From Helicoverpa zea (lineage: Eukaryota; Arthropoda; Insecta; Lepidoptera; Noctuidae), in assembly GCF_022581195.2 (NCBI RefSeq), contig NC_061462.1, forward strand, positions 8,928,001 through 8,992,000: DNA of 64,000 nucleotides. The letters run 5' to 3'. Shown piece by piece: positions 48,905 through 59,790 of this stretch. The position numbers and the translations under genes are program-made. Each line of letters starts with the position of its first letter. Position 1 is the stretch's first letter. The notes under the pieces were generated by a model, which was not told where the DNA came from, did not search any database, and saw only the letters and a list, made by a program, of their open reading frames with translations.

Positions 48905-49870
48905 TTAACCGACTTCCCAAAAAGAAGGAGGTTCTCAATTCATCGGGATCTTTTTTGTTCACCGATTACTCGAAGACGCCTGGACCGATTTGCAAACTTT
49001 TTTGTTTGTTTGATAGGGTTTACCTTCCAGGTGGTCCCATAATCGTTAGGTCAGGGTCTAATGATGGAAACCCTGAGAAACTTTTGAAAATTGTACGCAT
49101 ACGTAGGGTAAAAAGGCGTATGTCTTATAACACTATGCAATGGTGAAGATTTGGAGCTGACCTGATGATGGAGACCAGAGAAGGTCGAGGGAACTCGACA
49201 ACTGAATGTGTAAACTGCCTCGTGTTTGGGCTTATATTATTCGTATTGACGAGACCTTTGCAACAGTAAAGGTTTGGAGCTGACCTGATGATGGAGACCA
49301 GAGAAGATCGAGGGAACTCGACAACTAAATACGTAAACTATCTCGTGTTTGGGCTTCCATTATTCGTAATGATGAGAACATTCCAATATCAAAAGCTTTT
49401 TACAAAAAAATAAAACCGACTCCCAAAACACTGAAAAGCAATAAAACTATTCTTAGGTGCATCGGTCTAGAAGTCGGTGGCATATAAACTCAGGTTCATC
49501 CATTAGACACTGACTTCTAGGCCGATGCACCTAAGAATAGTTTTTAGAGTTTCGTCCCCAAAGGGTAAAACGGGACCCTATTGTTTTCGCTCCTCCGTCC
49601 GTCCGTCTGTCACCAGGCTGTATCACATGAACCGTGATAGTTAGAGAGCTGAAATTTTCACAGATGATGTATTTTTGAACAACAAATGCTGAATACTAGA
49701 ATTAAATAAATATTTTGAGGGGCTCTTATACAACAAACGTGATTTTTTTGACCGTTTTATAAATAATGGTACGGAACCCTTCGTGCGCGAGTCTGACTCG
49801 CACTTGGCCGATTTTTTGCTTTTCAGTGTTTTTGGGAGTCGGTTTTATTTTTTTGTAAAAAGTTGTTTCT
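48905..49870. repeat. Repeat-packed intron 5 of desaturase B
   Basis: Starts TTTAACCGACTTCCCAAAAA. Contains a two-copy tandem repeat (about 49151-49259 and 49274-49380, offset 123), an outer inverted pair (49396-49444 against about 49815-49864, containing AAAACCGACTCCCAAAA), and an inner hairpin (49443-49482 against 49507-49545, CTATTCTTAGGTGCATCGG). GTACGGAACCCTTCGTGCGC at about 49770 is a stretch common in moth repeats. Family not assigned. Confidence 0.75.
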
Positions 49871-50401
49871 ATCACTGACATGATCTAATATATTATTCTT
49901 TATAGGTACAACTAACCATTTCAGGCGAAGCGGTCTTCAAATCATATGCAAGCCCGATCTTTTCAAGAAATTCGATGAAAGTGGCTGAATGGTTAATGAA
50001 GTTACTCAGTTCTGCAGCCTTGTAGTCCCAAGGGAAAGCGTGATGGTAGTTGTGCCACCCCTCACCAAATGTAATCACAGAAACGAACCACGACTCCACT
50101 GGGTGCAGGTTCCTGAACAAAAATAATGCAAAAAGATATGTTGAATTCCTTCAAGAAGGGCATAGATATACGAATACGTTATTTGACTCAAAATGTCATT
50201 CTGATTTAATACATATCTTCAGTAGCTTTTCAATTCAATTCAAATTCATTTAACTTTCAATTAACAATAGAACTCATATTAAGTATGTGCATAGATTTAA
50301 CACATTGAATACATTAGAATTTAAACTTAAAAACAATTAAAAAAGTCAAAAATGGAGGAAAAATAAAAATCTAATAAAAATCACAATAATAATGAAAATA
50401 G

Positions 50402-51111
50402 GCCCCGCAGGGCATCTGAGGCGGATGACGGGGAGTAGCGACCCCGCGGGGCTATATATCCGAGTGCTCCAGGGAGAGTATACTGTCCCCCATCTCCGGC
50501 TTGCCGGAGTGAAGCATGACGGGGGATAGGTCTCCCGCCTCTTGGCTTGCCTTCATCGGCCGGTCAGAGTGGAGTCGCTAGAGCAGGGTTAATAGCCCAC
50601 TCGGAGGGTAGGTGCCTCGTGGTAAGTGGCGAGTGGGCCGGTGATGCTGGACCCACAGGGAGCGCGTGATCTGCGTTTAAAGTCCGCCGAGGTATCCTCA
50701 CCCTTCAGCCCCTCATGTACCTGTTGCCCCCTTGTTGCGATTTAGCGACTGATTCCCGGGGGCCCAGTAAGTGAGGTGGCGAGTCTCCACCTGCCATTTT
50801 TACATGTATTTAATACATTGTCATCGGCAGGTGCCATAGTTCCCGTAGTTTCCCCATTCCTAGTCCATTAGCATCCCATCACAATAGCCCAAGTAGTTTT
50901 CATCCACAGTTAGCAATAGTTTAGCACAGAACCGGGGATTGTCCTTGGGTACATTTCTATAGTGTATACAGGGATAATCGTCGGCTTTGTGTCACCATTT
51001 CATTAAAGTTGTCTCAAAAGGGCTTCAGCGTGTTGGCTTCGGCCCCACGTTCGCCTCCCAAAAATCCGGGATTCTGTAGTCCCGAGGTCTGGTAGAGACA
51101 TACAAAAAAAA
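50402..51111. repeat. Dispersed repeat family C, copy 2
   Basis: Near-identical to 41329-42035 and ending in a clear A run (about 51103-51113). It lies in intron 4 of desaturase B, antisense to the gene. Confidence 0.88.
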
Positions 51112-51118
51112 AATGAAA

Positions 51119-51400
51119 ATAGCCCGCAGAACATCTGAGAATTTCCGAAATCCGTAATGACGGGGTATAGGTCTAACGCCTCTGGCTTGCCTTTATTGGC
51201 CGTCTAGAGTAAGGTCTCTAGAGCAGGGTTAGTAGGTATCCTCAACCTTCAGCTGCTTATGTACCGGTTGCCCTCTTGTTGCGATTTTTTGGGTAAGTGA
51301 GGAGGCGAATCTCCACCTGCCATTTTTACGTGTGTATATCATCAGATACATTGTTATCAGGTCAGGTCGAGAGTTTACTTTTGTCGTGTTCCGCCAAAAT
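51119..51400. repeat. Dispersed repeat family C, old copy 3
   Basis: Immediately after copy 2. It keeps GACGGGGTATAGGTCTAACG, CCTCTGGCTTGCCTTTATTG, GGTTGCCCTCTTGTTGCGAT and CACCTGCCATTTTTACGTGT in order with many changes and deletions. The side-by-side placement suggests insertion at or near an older copy. Confidence 0.75.
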
Positions 51401-52905
51401 CCACAGAAGTCACCTTTTGAGTATTGTTCAGGGAGAGCATCCATCCGTATCTGGTTCTGATTAATTTGGCATTCATTAAATCTTAGCCTGCCCGCCTGAG
51501 CCTCTCCCATGTGTTTATTCCATCTCGCTAAGTGTGCCCCACAACCGCGCCCCCGCGCACTTCTCCCACTCTTCACAGCCGCATCCTAAAGGGCGGTCAC
51601 AATGTCGGAGTAGAGCCTGTCCAGGACACGCGCATGGTTTTACTTACTTGTCATATGGTCTAGTCCCATAAAGATGTGCCACACTGTTCACAAGCCAAGT
51701 GCCGTGGAGTGAATACACGTAACGCAAGAAGTAACAAATGAGCAGGTTCCAGTTCCACCAGTGTTCTCCGAAGAAATATACCGGTACATAAATAGGTATT
51801 AATATTGCCAGCAGAAGGTATAAAGGATAAACAAGGTACCTGAAACCAAATACATTTCATCAAGGGTACAAACAACAAAAAATTGTGAGTTCATGATAAA
51901 CCCTAAAGATTTTACAGATACATAAAAAAAAAATACTTCTTTTGGAACATGACCATCCAATCCGCTTGTAAGTCACTCATGTCGATCGTCCTGCCGAGTT
52001 CGATGACATAGGGATGCTTCTTGTGCATGAGCCAGCCCATGTGACAGAAGAAGAAGCCGCGCTTGGAGTTGTGCGGGTCAGCGTCAGTGTCTGAGTAGCG
52101 GTGGTGCAGCCGGTGATCACGACACCATATGAACATCGAATTCTATCAATGTAATGTGGGTAAAAAACATATAAATAGAGAATCAAATCAAAATCTACTA
52201 ATTCGAGGGTTCAAGTCCATAAATAAATTAAGCTGTGATTTTTTAATTGAAATTCTATGCGAAGAATTCAGAAGTATCTTTAAGGTGCAATATAATTCCA
52301 AGTCCAGGTGTCAAACAGAACCTAACTTATTGTCGGGTTCTATAATATGTAGAGTAGCTTGAACATTACATGTAGGTAATTTTAACATTGTGCAATGAAT
52401 TTGCAGTCGATAGGATATACTTATCTATTTCTTGTTGTTTCAAGGGAATCACTATACATATTAAGTTGAAATAAATTTTAAAGTACAAATAACTATTTAC
52501 CTGTCCTGCTAGAGTGTGCATGGCGAGTAGGAGAGCTTTACAAAGCGGAGTAGCTTTGTATGTTCTATGAGTGAAGAGCCTAGGGCACCAGCAGTAACGC
52601 CTTCCCCCATAATGTACACTAAAAAACAACCTGGAAGTATTTACATTAATTGTTTGAATGATAAACGTGTATATAACAGATGGATAATAAATTGAAATAT
52701 CGTTGCTGTACTCACTCCAAATGAACGTTTTTATTCCAATTCCTCCAGTCAGAAGCACTATAAAACCCCACAATGCAAATAAATGTAAAATAATAAATCC
52801 TATCACATTCTTCCACACTATTTGGTGTTTGTACGAGTAATCGGTTCCTATGTTCCTCGCTATCGTGGGTACTTGCTGATCTTGTTGATTATGAGACATT
52901 GCCAT

Positions 52906-53996
52906 CACGATTTAAATACTAAATGTATTTTCATTAAGCAGGATTAGAAGTGTCCTGTTGCTTTGCTACCTAGCCACTGTCTTTATCAAACTGTTGTTCA
53001 CACACACATAACTAGACTCGTAAGCAATACGTGGAAACTGAATATTTAAAAGACAAAAAAAAATACCTAATGACGTTCTTGATTAGTTTTTCACTGGTTG
53101 ACGAAACGATACCCATTTATTTAACATAATTATGATAAATAATGATTTCTTACCATTAGCGAATTTACATTTTTATACACTACTACTTGATGTAGATTCG
53201 GTGAGAAATAAAACTGAAGCAATACGTTTGAAATTGATATTAGATCTTCATTCTACGGAAAGATAAATCATGTGAACATGACTTTTGATGCTGATGATGT
53301 TGATGTATTTTTTCCGCACCCGATTTTATCATTTTTCAAGCAATTTCTGGCAATCTTTTTTTGAGTCCACTTTGAGAATTAAATATTTTTTTGCATTCCT
53401 ATTTTCTCACCTCCTTAAAAACTTCAAATGAAATTAATTAGTTGTTAGTTAATTAATTAATTGACCGACTAGCAGCAATCTGTATAGTTTGATGGTCTGC
53501 GGCAGCTTTGTAGAACGGGCATCCACGGTAGAACCGCCCGGGTGTAGCCATGATGGTTTTTCGTTTTACAGCCGGATTTTTTTTTGTGTTTTACAGCCAA
53601 ACAAAGTAAGATTTTAAAAAACAACAAGCTGTTTCAGAGCAGACTAAAGGTCTTTTAAAAGAGGCACTAAGTATGACTTTATATCACAAGATTGCGTGAT
53701 GGGAATCACATCGGACGTTCTTGCGATGCATTCGTGCGATTTTGCTTATATTTGCGATGCGATGCGAATTCGCAGTTTTGCCAGTCAGTTTTCAATAATT
53801 CAAATTAATTAACATACAAGTGAGAAAGTCCAATAACACAACACTTCATATAACTAATTATTCATCACAAACAATAGGCGGTAATGCATTTTATTTAAAT
53901 TGGTTTATATTTTTGAGTATGAGTATCAATAGTGCCTGTGCATCGGGATAGTGATGATCTTGAGCTCTAACAAATATAAACAGTGAAGATTTAAAA
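52906..53996. promoter_or_regulatory. Shared intergenic region between divergent desaturases B and C
   Basis: About 1.1 kb between the start codons of B (minus) and C (plus). It must hold both promoters if both genes are transcribed. Bases 52906-53165 are closely copied in fragment D. The middle is AT-rich, with a GC-richer patch at 53460-53560. No convincing TATA box or initiator pair could be fixed by eye, so this is a positional inference only. Confidence 0.45.
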
Positions 53997-56045
53997 ATGT
54001 TGGAAACTGGTCCTAAGACGGAAAGTTTCCAATGTAAAAATAATCAACAACAAGGAGTAATCTTAGCAAAGAATATAGGGACGGATTACTCGTACAAGCA
54101 CACAGTTGTGTGGCAGAATGTGATAGGATTTGTCATATTGCACGTGCTTGCACTATGGGGTTTGCTCATATTGGTGACTGGAGGAATCGGAATTTACACC
54201 TACATTTGGAGTGAGTAAAGCACACAATTTAGAAAAGTGTTTTTTCTAAACATTAATCGAGACATGGAATTATTGTGTTTCGAAAGTCGAGTTAAATCAT
54301 CAGCGGTGACCATCTTCGTTTGTCGTTATTGGTTGCCAAAAGCGAGAAATTCTGCCAAGGAATGTCAGGTATCCTAGGCAACTGAGTGGCGGAGGTCAGA
54401 TAGGCGGTCGCCCCATGTGAAAATACTCGTACTCAGCTGCAACCACTGGAAGACCCCAAAATGGTTGGGAACGCGCCATACAAGTGATGATGATAATAAA
54501 TATCACTTATTATCTAATTATTTCCAGCTGTTTTTGTGGCATACATCGTAGCAGAAGGCATTACAACGGGAGCTCACAGATACTTCACTCACCGAACATT
54601 CAAAGCAACTCCACTCTGCAGAGCTATACTGCTCACTCTGCAGACTTTAGCTGGACAGGTAACATGAACACATGGCTGTTTACTTCTATAGATTAATTAT
54701 ACCTATACATGGTAATTATGGCAGTCGGCTTGATGGCTAAAAACAATCAATTATATTATCTGTGAAAACGCCGAACTATTGTGGTTCTCCACTGCAATTC
54801 CGAGTTAAATTCTAACAGTCGTGCCACAAAAACTTATAAACGTCTGTTGAACACTTGCCTAAAAAAATTTCAGATTATGACGTTTAAATAAGGTCCGTTT
54901 TGCAGTTACACTGTTTTAGACAAATGTTCAACAGATGTTTTTGTAGTAAGGCTGTCTATGTTTTAATTCTGCGATTTGCCTCCAACTACAGAGGTACTAT
55001 TTCATTTTACAGAACTGCATGTTCATATGGTGTCGTGATCACCGGCTGCATCACCGCTACTCGGACACTGACGGCGACCCGCACAACTCCAAGCGCGGCT
55101 TCTTCTTCTGTCATATGGGCTGGCTCATGCACAAGAAGCATCCATATGTCATTGAACTCGGACGGAGGATTGACATGAGTGACTTGCAGGCTGACTGGAT
55201 GGTCATGTTCCAAAAGAAGTACATTATAATACCTGCTTTTTATGTACCTGCGAAGTCTCTAGTTACTTAATAATGTGAGTCCTGAGAAAACTTCTGAACA
55301 CACATTTTGTTTCAGGTACTACTATCCTTTATATCTTCTAGTAGCAATATTAATACCGACGTATGTACCAGTATTTTTCTTCGGAGAACATTGGTGGGAC
55401 TCGATGCTCGTTTGCTATTTCTTGCGCTACGTACTTTCACTACACAGCACTTGGTTTGTAAACAGTATTGCTCATCTTTATGGGACCCGACCATATGATA
55501 AGTAAGTAAAAACTATTGAAAATAAAAATTCAATTCAAATAAGATTACGACTAACTATTTTGTACTCGGTATTTTTGGTTTTACAACTTATTTTCTGCAT
55601 TATTTTTGTTGAGGAACCTGCAACCAGTGGAGTCGTGGTTCGTATCTATAGTGACATTAGGTGAGGGGTGGCACAATTACCATCACGCCTTCCCCTGGGA
55701 CTATAAGGCTGCAGAACTGAGTGACTACATTAACCATTCAGCCACTTTCATTAAATTTCTTGAAAACATCGGGCTTGCATACGATTTAAAAACCGCTTCC
55801 CCTGAAATGGTAAGTTGTGAAACGAATGTCTCTTTCCCTTAAGAATAAGTCATTGATATAAAAGGAAACTTATAATTGTTGACTTACAGGTATTAAATAG
55901 AATAGTGAGGACAGGTGACGGCAGTCACTACTTGCTGGACAACGAAATGTCGCGCGCGGCGGTGACGGCGTGCGGGCCACTGCATCCGCTCAACCCCACT
56001 TACAAATCCACACTCAAGCCGCCAAGGCGGCAAGGTGGCCGATAA
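53997..56045 (+). CDS. Acyl-CoA desaturase C (six coding exons)
   Basis: Predicted ER-membrane fatty acyl-CoA desaturase of 362 aa. Exons: 53997-54210, 54528-54658, 55013-55218, 55316-55501, 55614-55809, 55890-56045; phases fit and match A. Histidine boxes are HRYFTH (88-93), HRLHH (125-129) and HNYHH (266-270). The group motif after RPYDKNL is QPVE (249-252). The N-terminal tail is short and polar, followed by a hydrophobic segment at about 42-62. The last exon encodes SRAAVTACGP where A and B have TRKAVTAWGP. The acceptor before exon 5 ends TTGAG, less usual than CAG, but the reading frame requires it. Polyadenylation signal at 56061. It diverges from B across 1.1 kb. Chain length and regiospecificity cannot be read from sequence; related moth enzymes act in general lipid metabolism or pheromone synthesis. 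Confidence 0.92.
54350..54500 (+). mobile_element. SINE 3' fragment in intron 1 of desaturase C
   Basis: Holds GGTATCCTAGGCAACTGAGT, GGAGGTCAGATAGGCGGTCG, GTACTCAGCTGCAACC and GACCCCAAAATGGTTGGGAA, the SINE 3' half with changes, ending in a GATGATGAT run about 30 bases before exon 2. Confidence 0.75.
54820..54953. mobile_element. MITE family B, third copy
   Basis: Ends GTGCCACAAAAACTTATAAA and GATGTTTTTGTAGTAAGGC, with TTATGACGTTTAAATAAGG inside. Intron 2 of desaturase C, about 60 bases before exon 3. Confidence 0.7.
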
Positions 56046-56060
56046 AATCGCTCGCCTTTC

Positions 56061-56066
56061 AATAAA
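56061..56066 (+). terminator. Polyadenylation signal of desaturase C
   Basis: AATAAA 16 bases after the stop codon of C, followed by an AT-rich stretch. If used, it gives a very short 3' UTR. Confidence 0.6.
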
Positions 56067-56721
56067 AAATAATATTTATTTTTTTTCGGTAGATTTTGAG
56101 TGTGCAAACAAATTAATGTGTATTTATAAGTATAAAATATGTATGTAATAGTAGGGGAGGCAAGAGTGCTAAACCGGGAGTGACTCGAGCGTCAATGAGA
56201 CCTATTAGATTGCGAAGCTTAGATGATAAGAAGAAAAAAATGTCCTGACATACACACACTTTCATCGGTGGGTGGAGCGGCTATAAACTTTCAAAAATGT
56301 AAAAAAAACAGTTGCATGGACATACTCGAGCGCGTCAGATATTAATAGCATGCACGTCGTACGTCATTTTTTAAACATACGTATATTAATATGACTGTTT
56401 CCATGGTGGGGGTGGTCGTAGGCAAGGGTTAAAAATGGGAAAAAAAATAATTTTATCGAGCGCGACAGATTTTCAAAAGGGGTGTTAAGTGAACCAAAAC
56501 GAAGTCTCTTATGCAATAATCTGACGATTTAGACGTGACCTAAACTCGTGGTCATTATTTAAAATTGCAAAAAAAAATCGCCATTTTGAAATACTTGAGC
56601 GCGTCAAATTAAGATATATATGGTTCATTTATGTACCCTTAACGTAATCATCTTATAATCTGACGATTATCTGGAGAGACTCGCTTAATCTGACAATGGA
56701 AAGTTTTTAAAACTAATAATA

Positions 56722-57391
56722 ACACTGGTCAACAGCATTTTTGGTGCAAAGGTGAAATATATCATTTCTTATAGATTATTTGATACGTAATCGAAGTCCA
56801 GAACATAAAGTTGCACTAGCACGTAGGGATTTAGAGATATACCCCTCCTAAAGTACCAAAAACGCGTTTTTTACCGATATTTGACGATTTTTTTGAAGGA
56901 TAGCAAAATTGTTTTTTAGTTTCTATCTATAGCATTATATAGTACTACTCTTCCCGATTGAAATTCATTTTTATTTCGAACGCTAAGAGTTTAAATTTTC
57001 ATGAAATATGTATACAGCTACGATAGTTCGATCTTCCCTATATTTTATTTGGCCAGTTAGTATGAAAAAACTCCACTTTATATTTAAAATGGTATATATT
57101 GAGAAAGAAAACTTGCAAAAATATATACTAAAATGGGGTTAATGCGGAGAAAGTAGTACTATATAATGCTTTAGTTAGAAATTACTAGAAAATTCTGCTG
57201 TCCCCAAAAAATTACATCAAATATCATAAAAAAAACGCGTTTTTGGTACTTTAGGAGGGGTATATCTCTAAATCCCTACGTGCTAGTGCAACTTTATGTT
57301 CTGGACTTCGATTACGTATCAAATATTCTACAAGAAATTGTATATTTCACCTTTGCACCAAAATAATAATAATAATTTGTTGACCAGTGTA
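56722..57391. mobile_element. Foldback MITE with arms of about 160 bases
   Basis: Arms start ACACTGGTCAACA and end TGTTGACCAGTGT in inverse form; both contain CACGTAGGGATTTAGAGATA and the CTTTAGGAGGGGTATA element or its complement. The middle is AT-rich and noncoding. Confidence 0.88.
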
Positions 57392-57468
57392 ATCAATACT
57401 GTAACCTAATTTTCTTTGAAAAATTAACACCAATGTCGTTGTTTTTTAATTTTGTTATAATCATTATC

Positions 57469-57600
57469 TAAGTCTTGTGGCCTAGTGAGTAAAGAACCAA
57501 CCTCTCAAGTATGTGGATTCGATTCCAGGTCAGGCAAGTACCAATGCAACTTTTCTAAGTTTGTATTTACTGTCTAAGTTTATCTTGGACACCAATGTCT
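57469..57600 (+). mobile_element. SINE head fragment
   Basis: GTGGCCTAGTGAGTAAAGAA, GATTCGATTCCAGGTCAGGC and CCAATGCAACTTTTCTAAGT match the 5' part of the SINE at 21987. The 3' half is missing. Confidence 0.8.
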
Positions 57601-57889
57601 GCACAGCAAGTACTTAGTACTTACAAGACACACACGATGTAGCACTTTGGTATTCCTTTAAAACTTGAGATATCAATAGATTATTTAGTTTTAACTTTTA
57701 CACACTTTTTGATCTATATCCCAGAACGGACAAACATTTCAACAAAGCTGTCATAATAAAGGTTGTTCTAGATAAAAAGGCCTATCCAATGATATGTATG
57801 AAATTGCTATTGGCGGAGTGTACCAATCTGCTCATACATTACATACATTTCTATAATAATTACATTGAATTATAATGACATTGATAAAT

Positions 57890-58275
57890 ATACATGTGAC
57901 ATAAACAATACAATTGAATCTATAATAACATGGCTTGACGGAAATAATCTACGCGTAAATCTTACAAAAACTAATTTTATTCAATTTAATACATATAGAT
58001 AAAAAATAAGGCTCATCATCATCTGCCTAGCCTTTTTCCCAACTATGTTGGGGTCGGCTTCCAGTCTAACCGGATGACTAGGCCACCACGACTGTATAAA
58101 AAGAAGACTATAAGTAAAGAGTAATTATAGAGGACATAAATTACAAGAAGTATACGAAATGGCATTTCTCGGTATCACGATAGACAAGCAATGCAACTGG
58201 AAGGAACACGTATTTAACGAAAGTAGCCAATAAAATGAATCGTCTTCGTTAAAAACAGTATATCTGCATACTAGG
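57890..58275 (+). mobile_element. LINE reverse transcriptase remnant split by a SINE tail
   Basis: Broken frames read ITWLDGNNLRVNLTKTNFIQ and then AFLGITIDKQCNWKEHV, which match the region before and within the preserved LINE piece at 63320. Between them, 58013-58083 carries a minus-strand SINE tail (CCAACTATGTTGGGGTCGGC). Confidence 0.7.
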
Positions 58276-58978
58276 TATGACTTCCTGAGATTAGCGAGTT
58301 CAAACAAAAAAACTCTTCAGCTTTATAATATTAGTGTAGATTATTTAAGACCCAAAATGTACCAACACTTATTGCAAATGAATTGAATTGAAAAAAGAGA
58401 GAGAGGAATAGAAACCTGGTGGAGAATACCGGCATCACGTAGCTGCACGCTTTAAACTTTATCGATTAATTTTCCTTACTTCGGCTTACGGGAATCGTCA
58501 GATTATATATTTTTCGTGAACGTTGAATTATTCCCTTCAAAATAAAAAAAAATTAGCCGCGCTCGAGAAAGTCAAGATGAAGTTTTTTTTTTACAAGTTT
58601 GTAACCTTCCTACTTCTTATCGTCAATCGCAAATTGTCAGATTAGTGGAATATACACTTTTAAGCATATAACTAACTTACCCTCTCTTAATCTGACGCGC
58701 TGGAGAATGTCAGATGATATTTTTTTTTTTACTAATCTGATCCTTTATTCTAGACACGCGGCTACATATACAGGGCTTATATTTGGTGGAGGTGTTAAAT
58801 GGGGTAATAGGTACCTCCCTATATACTAATCTGCCGCGCTTGAGTAAATCCCAAAATCCCTTCTAGGCCTCCCCTACTATAATTTAACAGTTGTGTTAGC
58901 ACCCATACCACAAGCTAATAAATGACTTAGCATGGGGCTCACCGACCGTGGGTGAAGGTGTAGCTATATTATAAATAT

Positions 58979-59367
58979 TATACAAGCTGTTGATTTGCAT
59001 CCGTGCCATATTCAAGGACGTAATTATGCTAATGATTCTCGACCCAAAACAACAAAAAAATTGGTACGTTTTTTTTTTTTTTGGAATTCCTTCAATGTCA
59101 TCTAGCCGTATTTAAACTTGGCGCGTTTGTTACTGGCCTTAAAACCGTGTTGCGCCCTCACACAAACGCAAACACAAAGCATACACAACGATTATTCATA
59201 AATTTCATTCATAAAATTGGATTACTTCTGAAATACTACGACATTACAATGACAAAAAAAGCAGTGCGTATTAGCTATTTCCCGTCTACTGTAATTTCAA
59301 TCGATTATTTACGTATTTTATGTCCTCCTGAAATATGGCACAAATGCAAATCAACACCGTGTATATG
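58979..59367. repeat. Dispersed repeat family R, copy 2
   Basis: Close match to 8789-9191, same direction. The downstream text differs from copy 1, so the 3' border is near GTATATG. Confidence 0.85.
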
Positions 59368-59790
59368 TTACTGGAAATGTATGAAGTCTAGGAATTGTAT
59401 ACAGCTCCCAGGAAATGTAGAGAATTCCGAAGCTATGTAGGAAATGTATAAAATATTATTACAATAATTATTTTATACATGCATATCCTGGAAATGTATA
59501 CATGTCCTAGACATTGTATAAAATTGTATTAAGAAACGTTGTATTAAAAATTGAAGTTAATGACGAAAATGAATCGCTGCAAAACGGACACCACGTAGTC
59601 TTGTTTGCCCCTGGAGTGCAATTCAAAACCGCATAGGCGCGGAGAGCCTGGTGAGCGTGAAAACCTAGATTTCCTAGGAAATGTGTCTAATGTAATTTAT
59701 TTTACACATTTCCAGGCGGTTTTAGGAATTACAAAGATTTCCTATTAATTGCATACAATGACGGATTACATACATTTCCGTTAACATATT
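59366..59790. repeat. Cluster of GGAAATGTAT motifs in both directions
   Basis: GGAAATGTA or GGAAATGTG occurs at about 59370, 59412, 59439, 59490 and 59678, and the inverse at about 59706 and 59771. Spacing is uneven. No element border found. Confidence 0.55.

Larger units (their letters stand above)
48723..52905 (-). pseudogene. Acyl-CoA desaturase B, frameshifted in the first histidine box
   Basis: All six exons of a desaturase are present: 52716-52905, 52501-52630, 51937-52142, 51648-51839, 49917-50112, 48723-48878. Splice sites, the second box HRLHH and third box HNYHH are intact, and the group motif reads HPVE. Exon 2 is 130 bases where A and C have 131. The missing base falls at 52582/52583, in the His codon of the first box, and the shifted frame soon reaches a stop inside exon 2. 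The duplicate D keeps the base, so the loss is derived or an assembly error. Otherwise it would encode about 356 aa, closest to C, with two extra residues in exon 4. Introns 4 and 5 are filled with repeats. It lies head to tail with A and head to head with C. Whether it is a true null, polymorphic or a read error is open. Confidence 0.85.
56147..58885. mobile_element. Large inverted-repeat element, 2.7 kb, without coding sequence
   Basis: Begins AATAGTAGGGGAGGC and ends GCCTCCCCTACTATAATTT, inverse ends of about 17 bases with small differences. Degenerate GAGCGCGTCAGATT / AATCTGACG motifs recur inside both flanks. A foldback MITE (56722-57391), a SINE head (57469-57600) and a LINE piece (about 57890-58275) sit within it. 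It starts about 100 bases after the stop codon of desaturase C. Family unknown. Confidence 0.6.

Noticed and set aside
52366..52908. A 180-codon frame covering desaturase B exon 1, intron 1 and part of exon 2
   Set aside because: It reads through an intron with good GT-AG borders. It realigns with the exon 2 frame only after the lesion and lacks the first His codon.
55007..55213. Minus-strand frame opposite desaturase C exon 3
   Set aside because: It is the complement of the highly conserved second histidine-box exon, and the same shadow appears opposite A and B.
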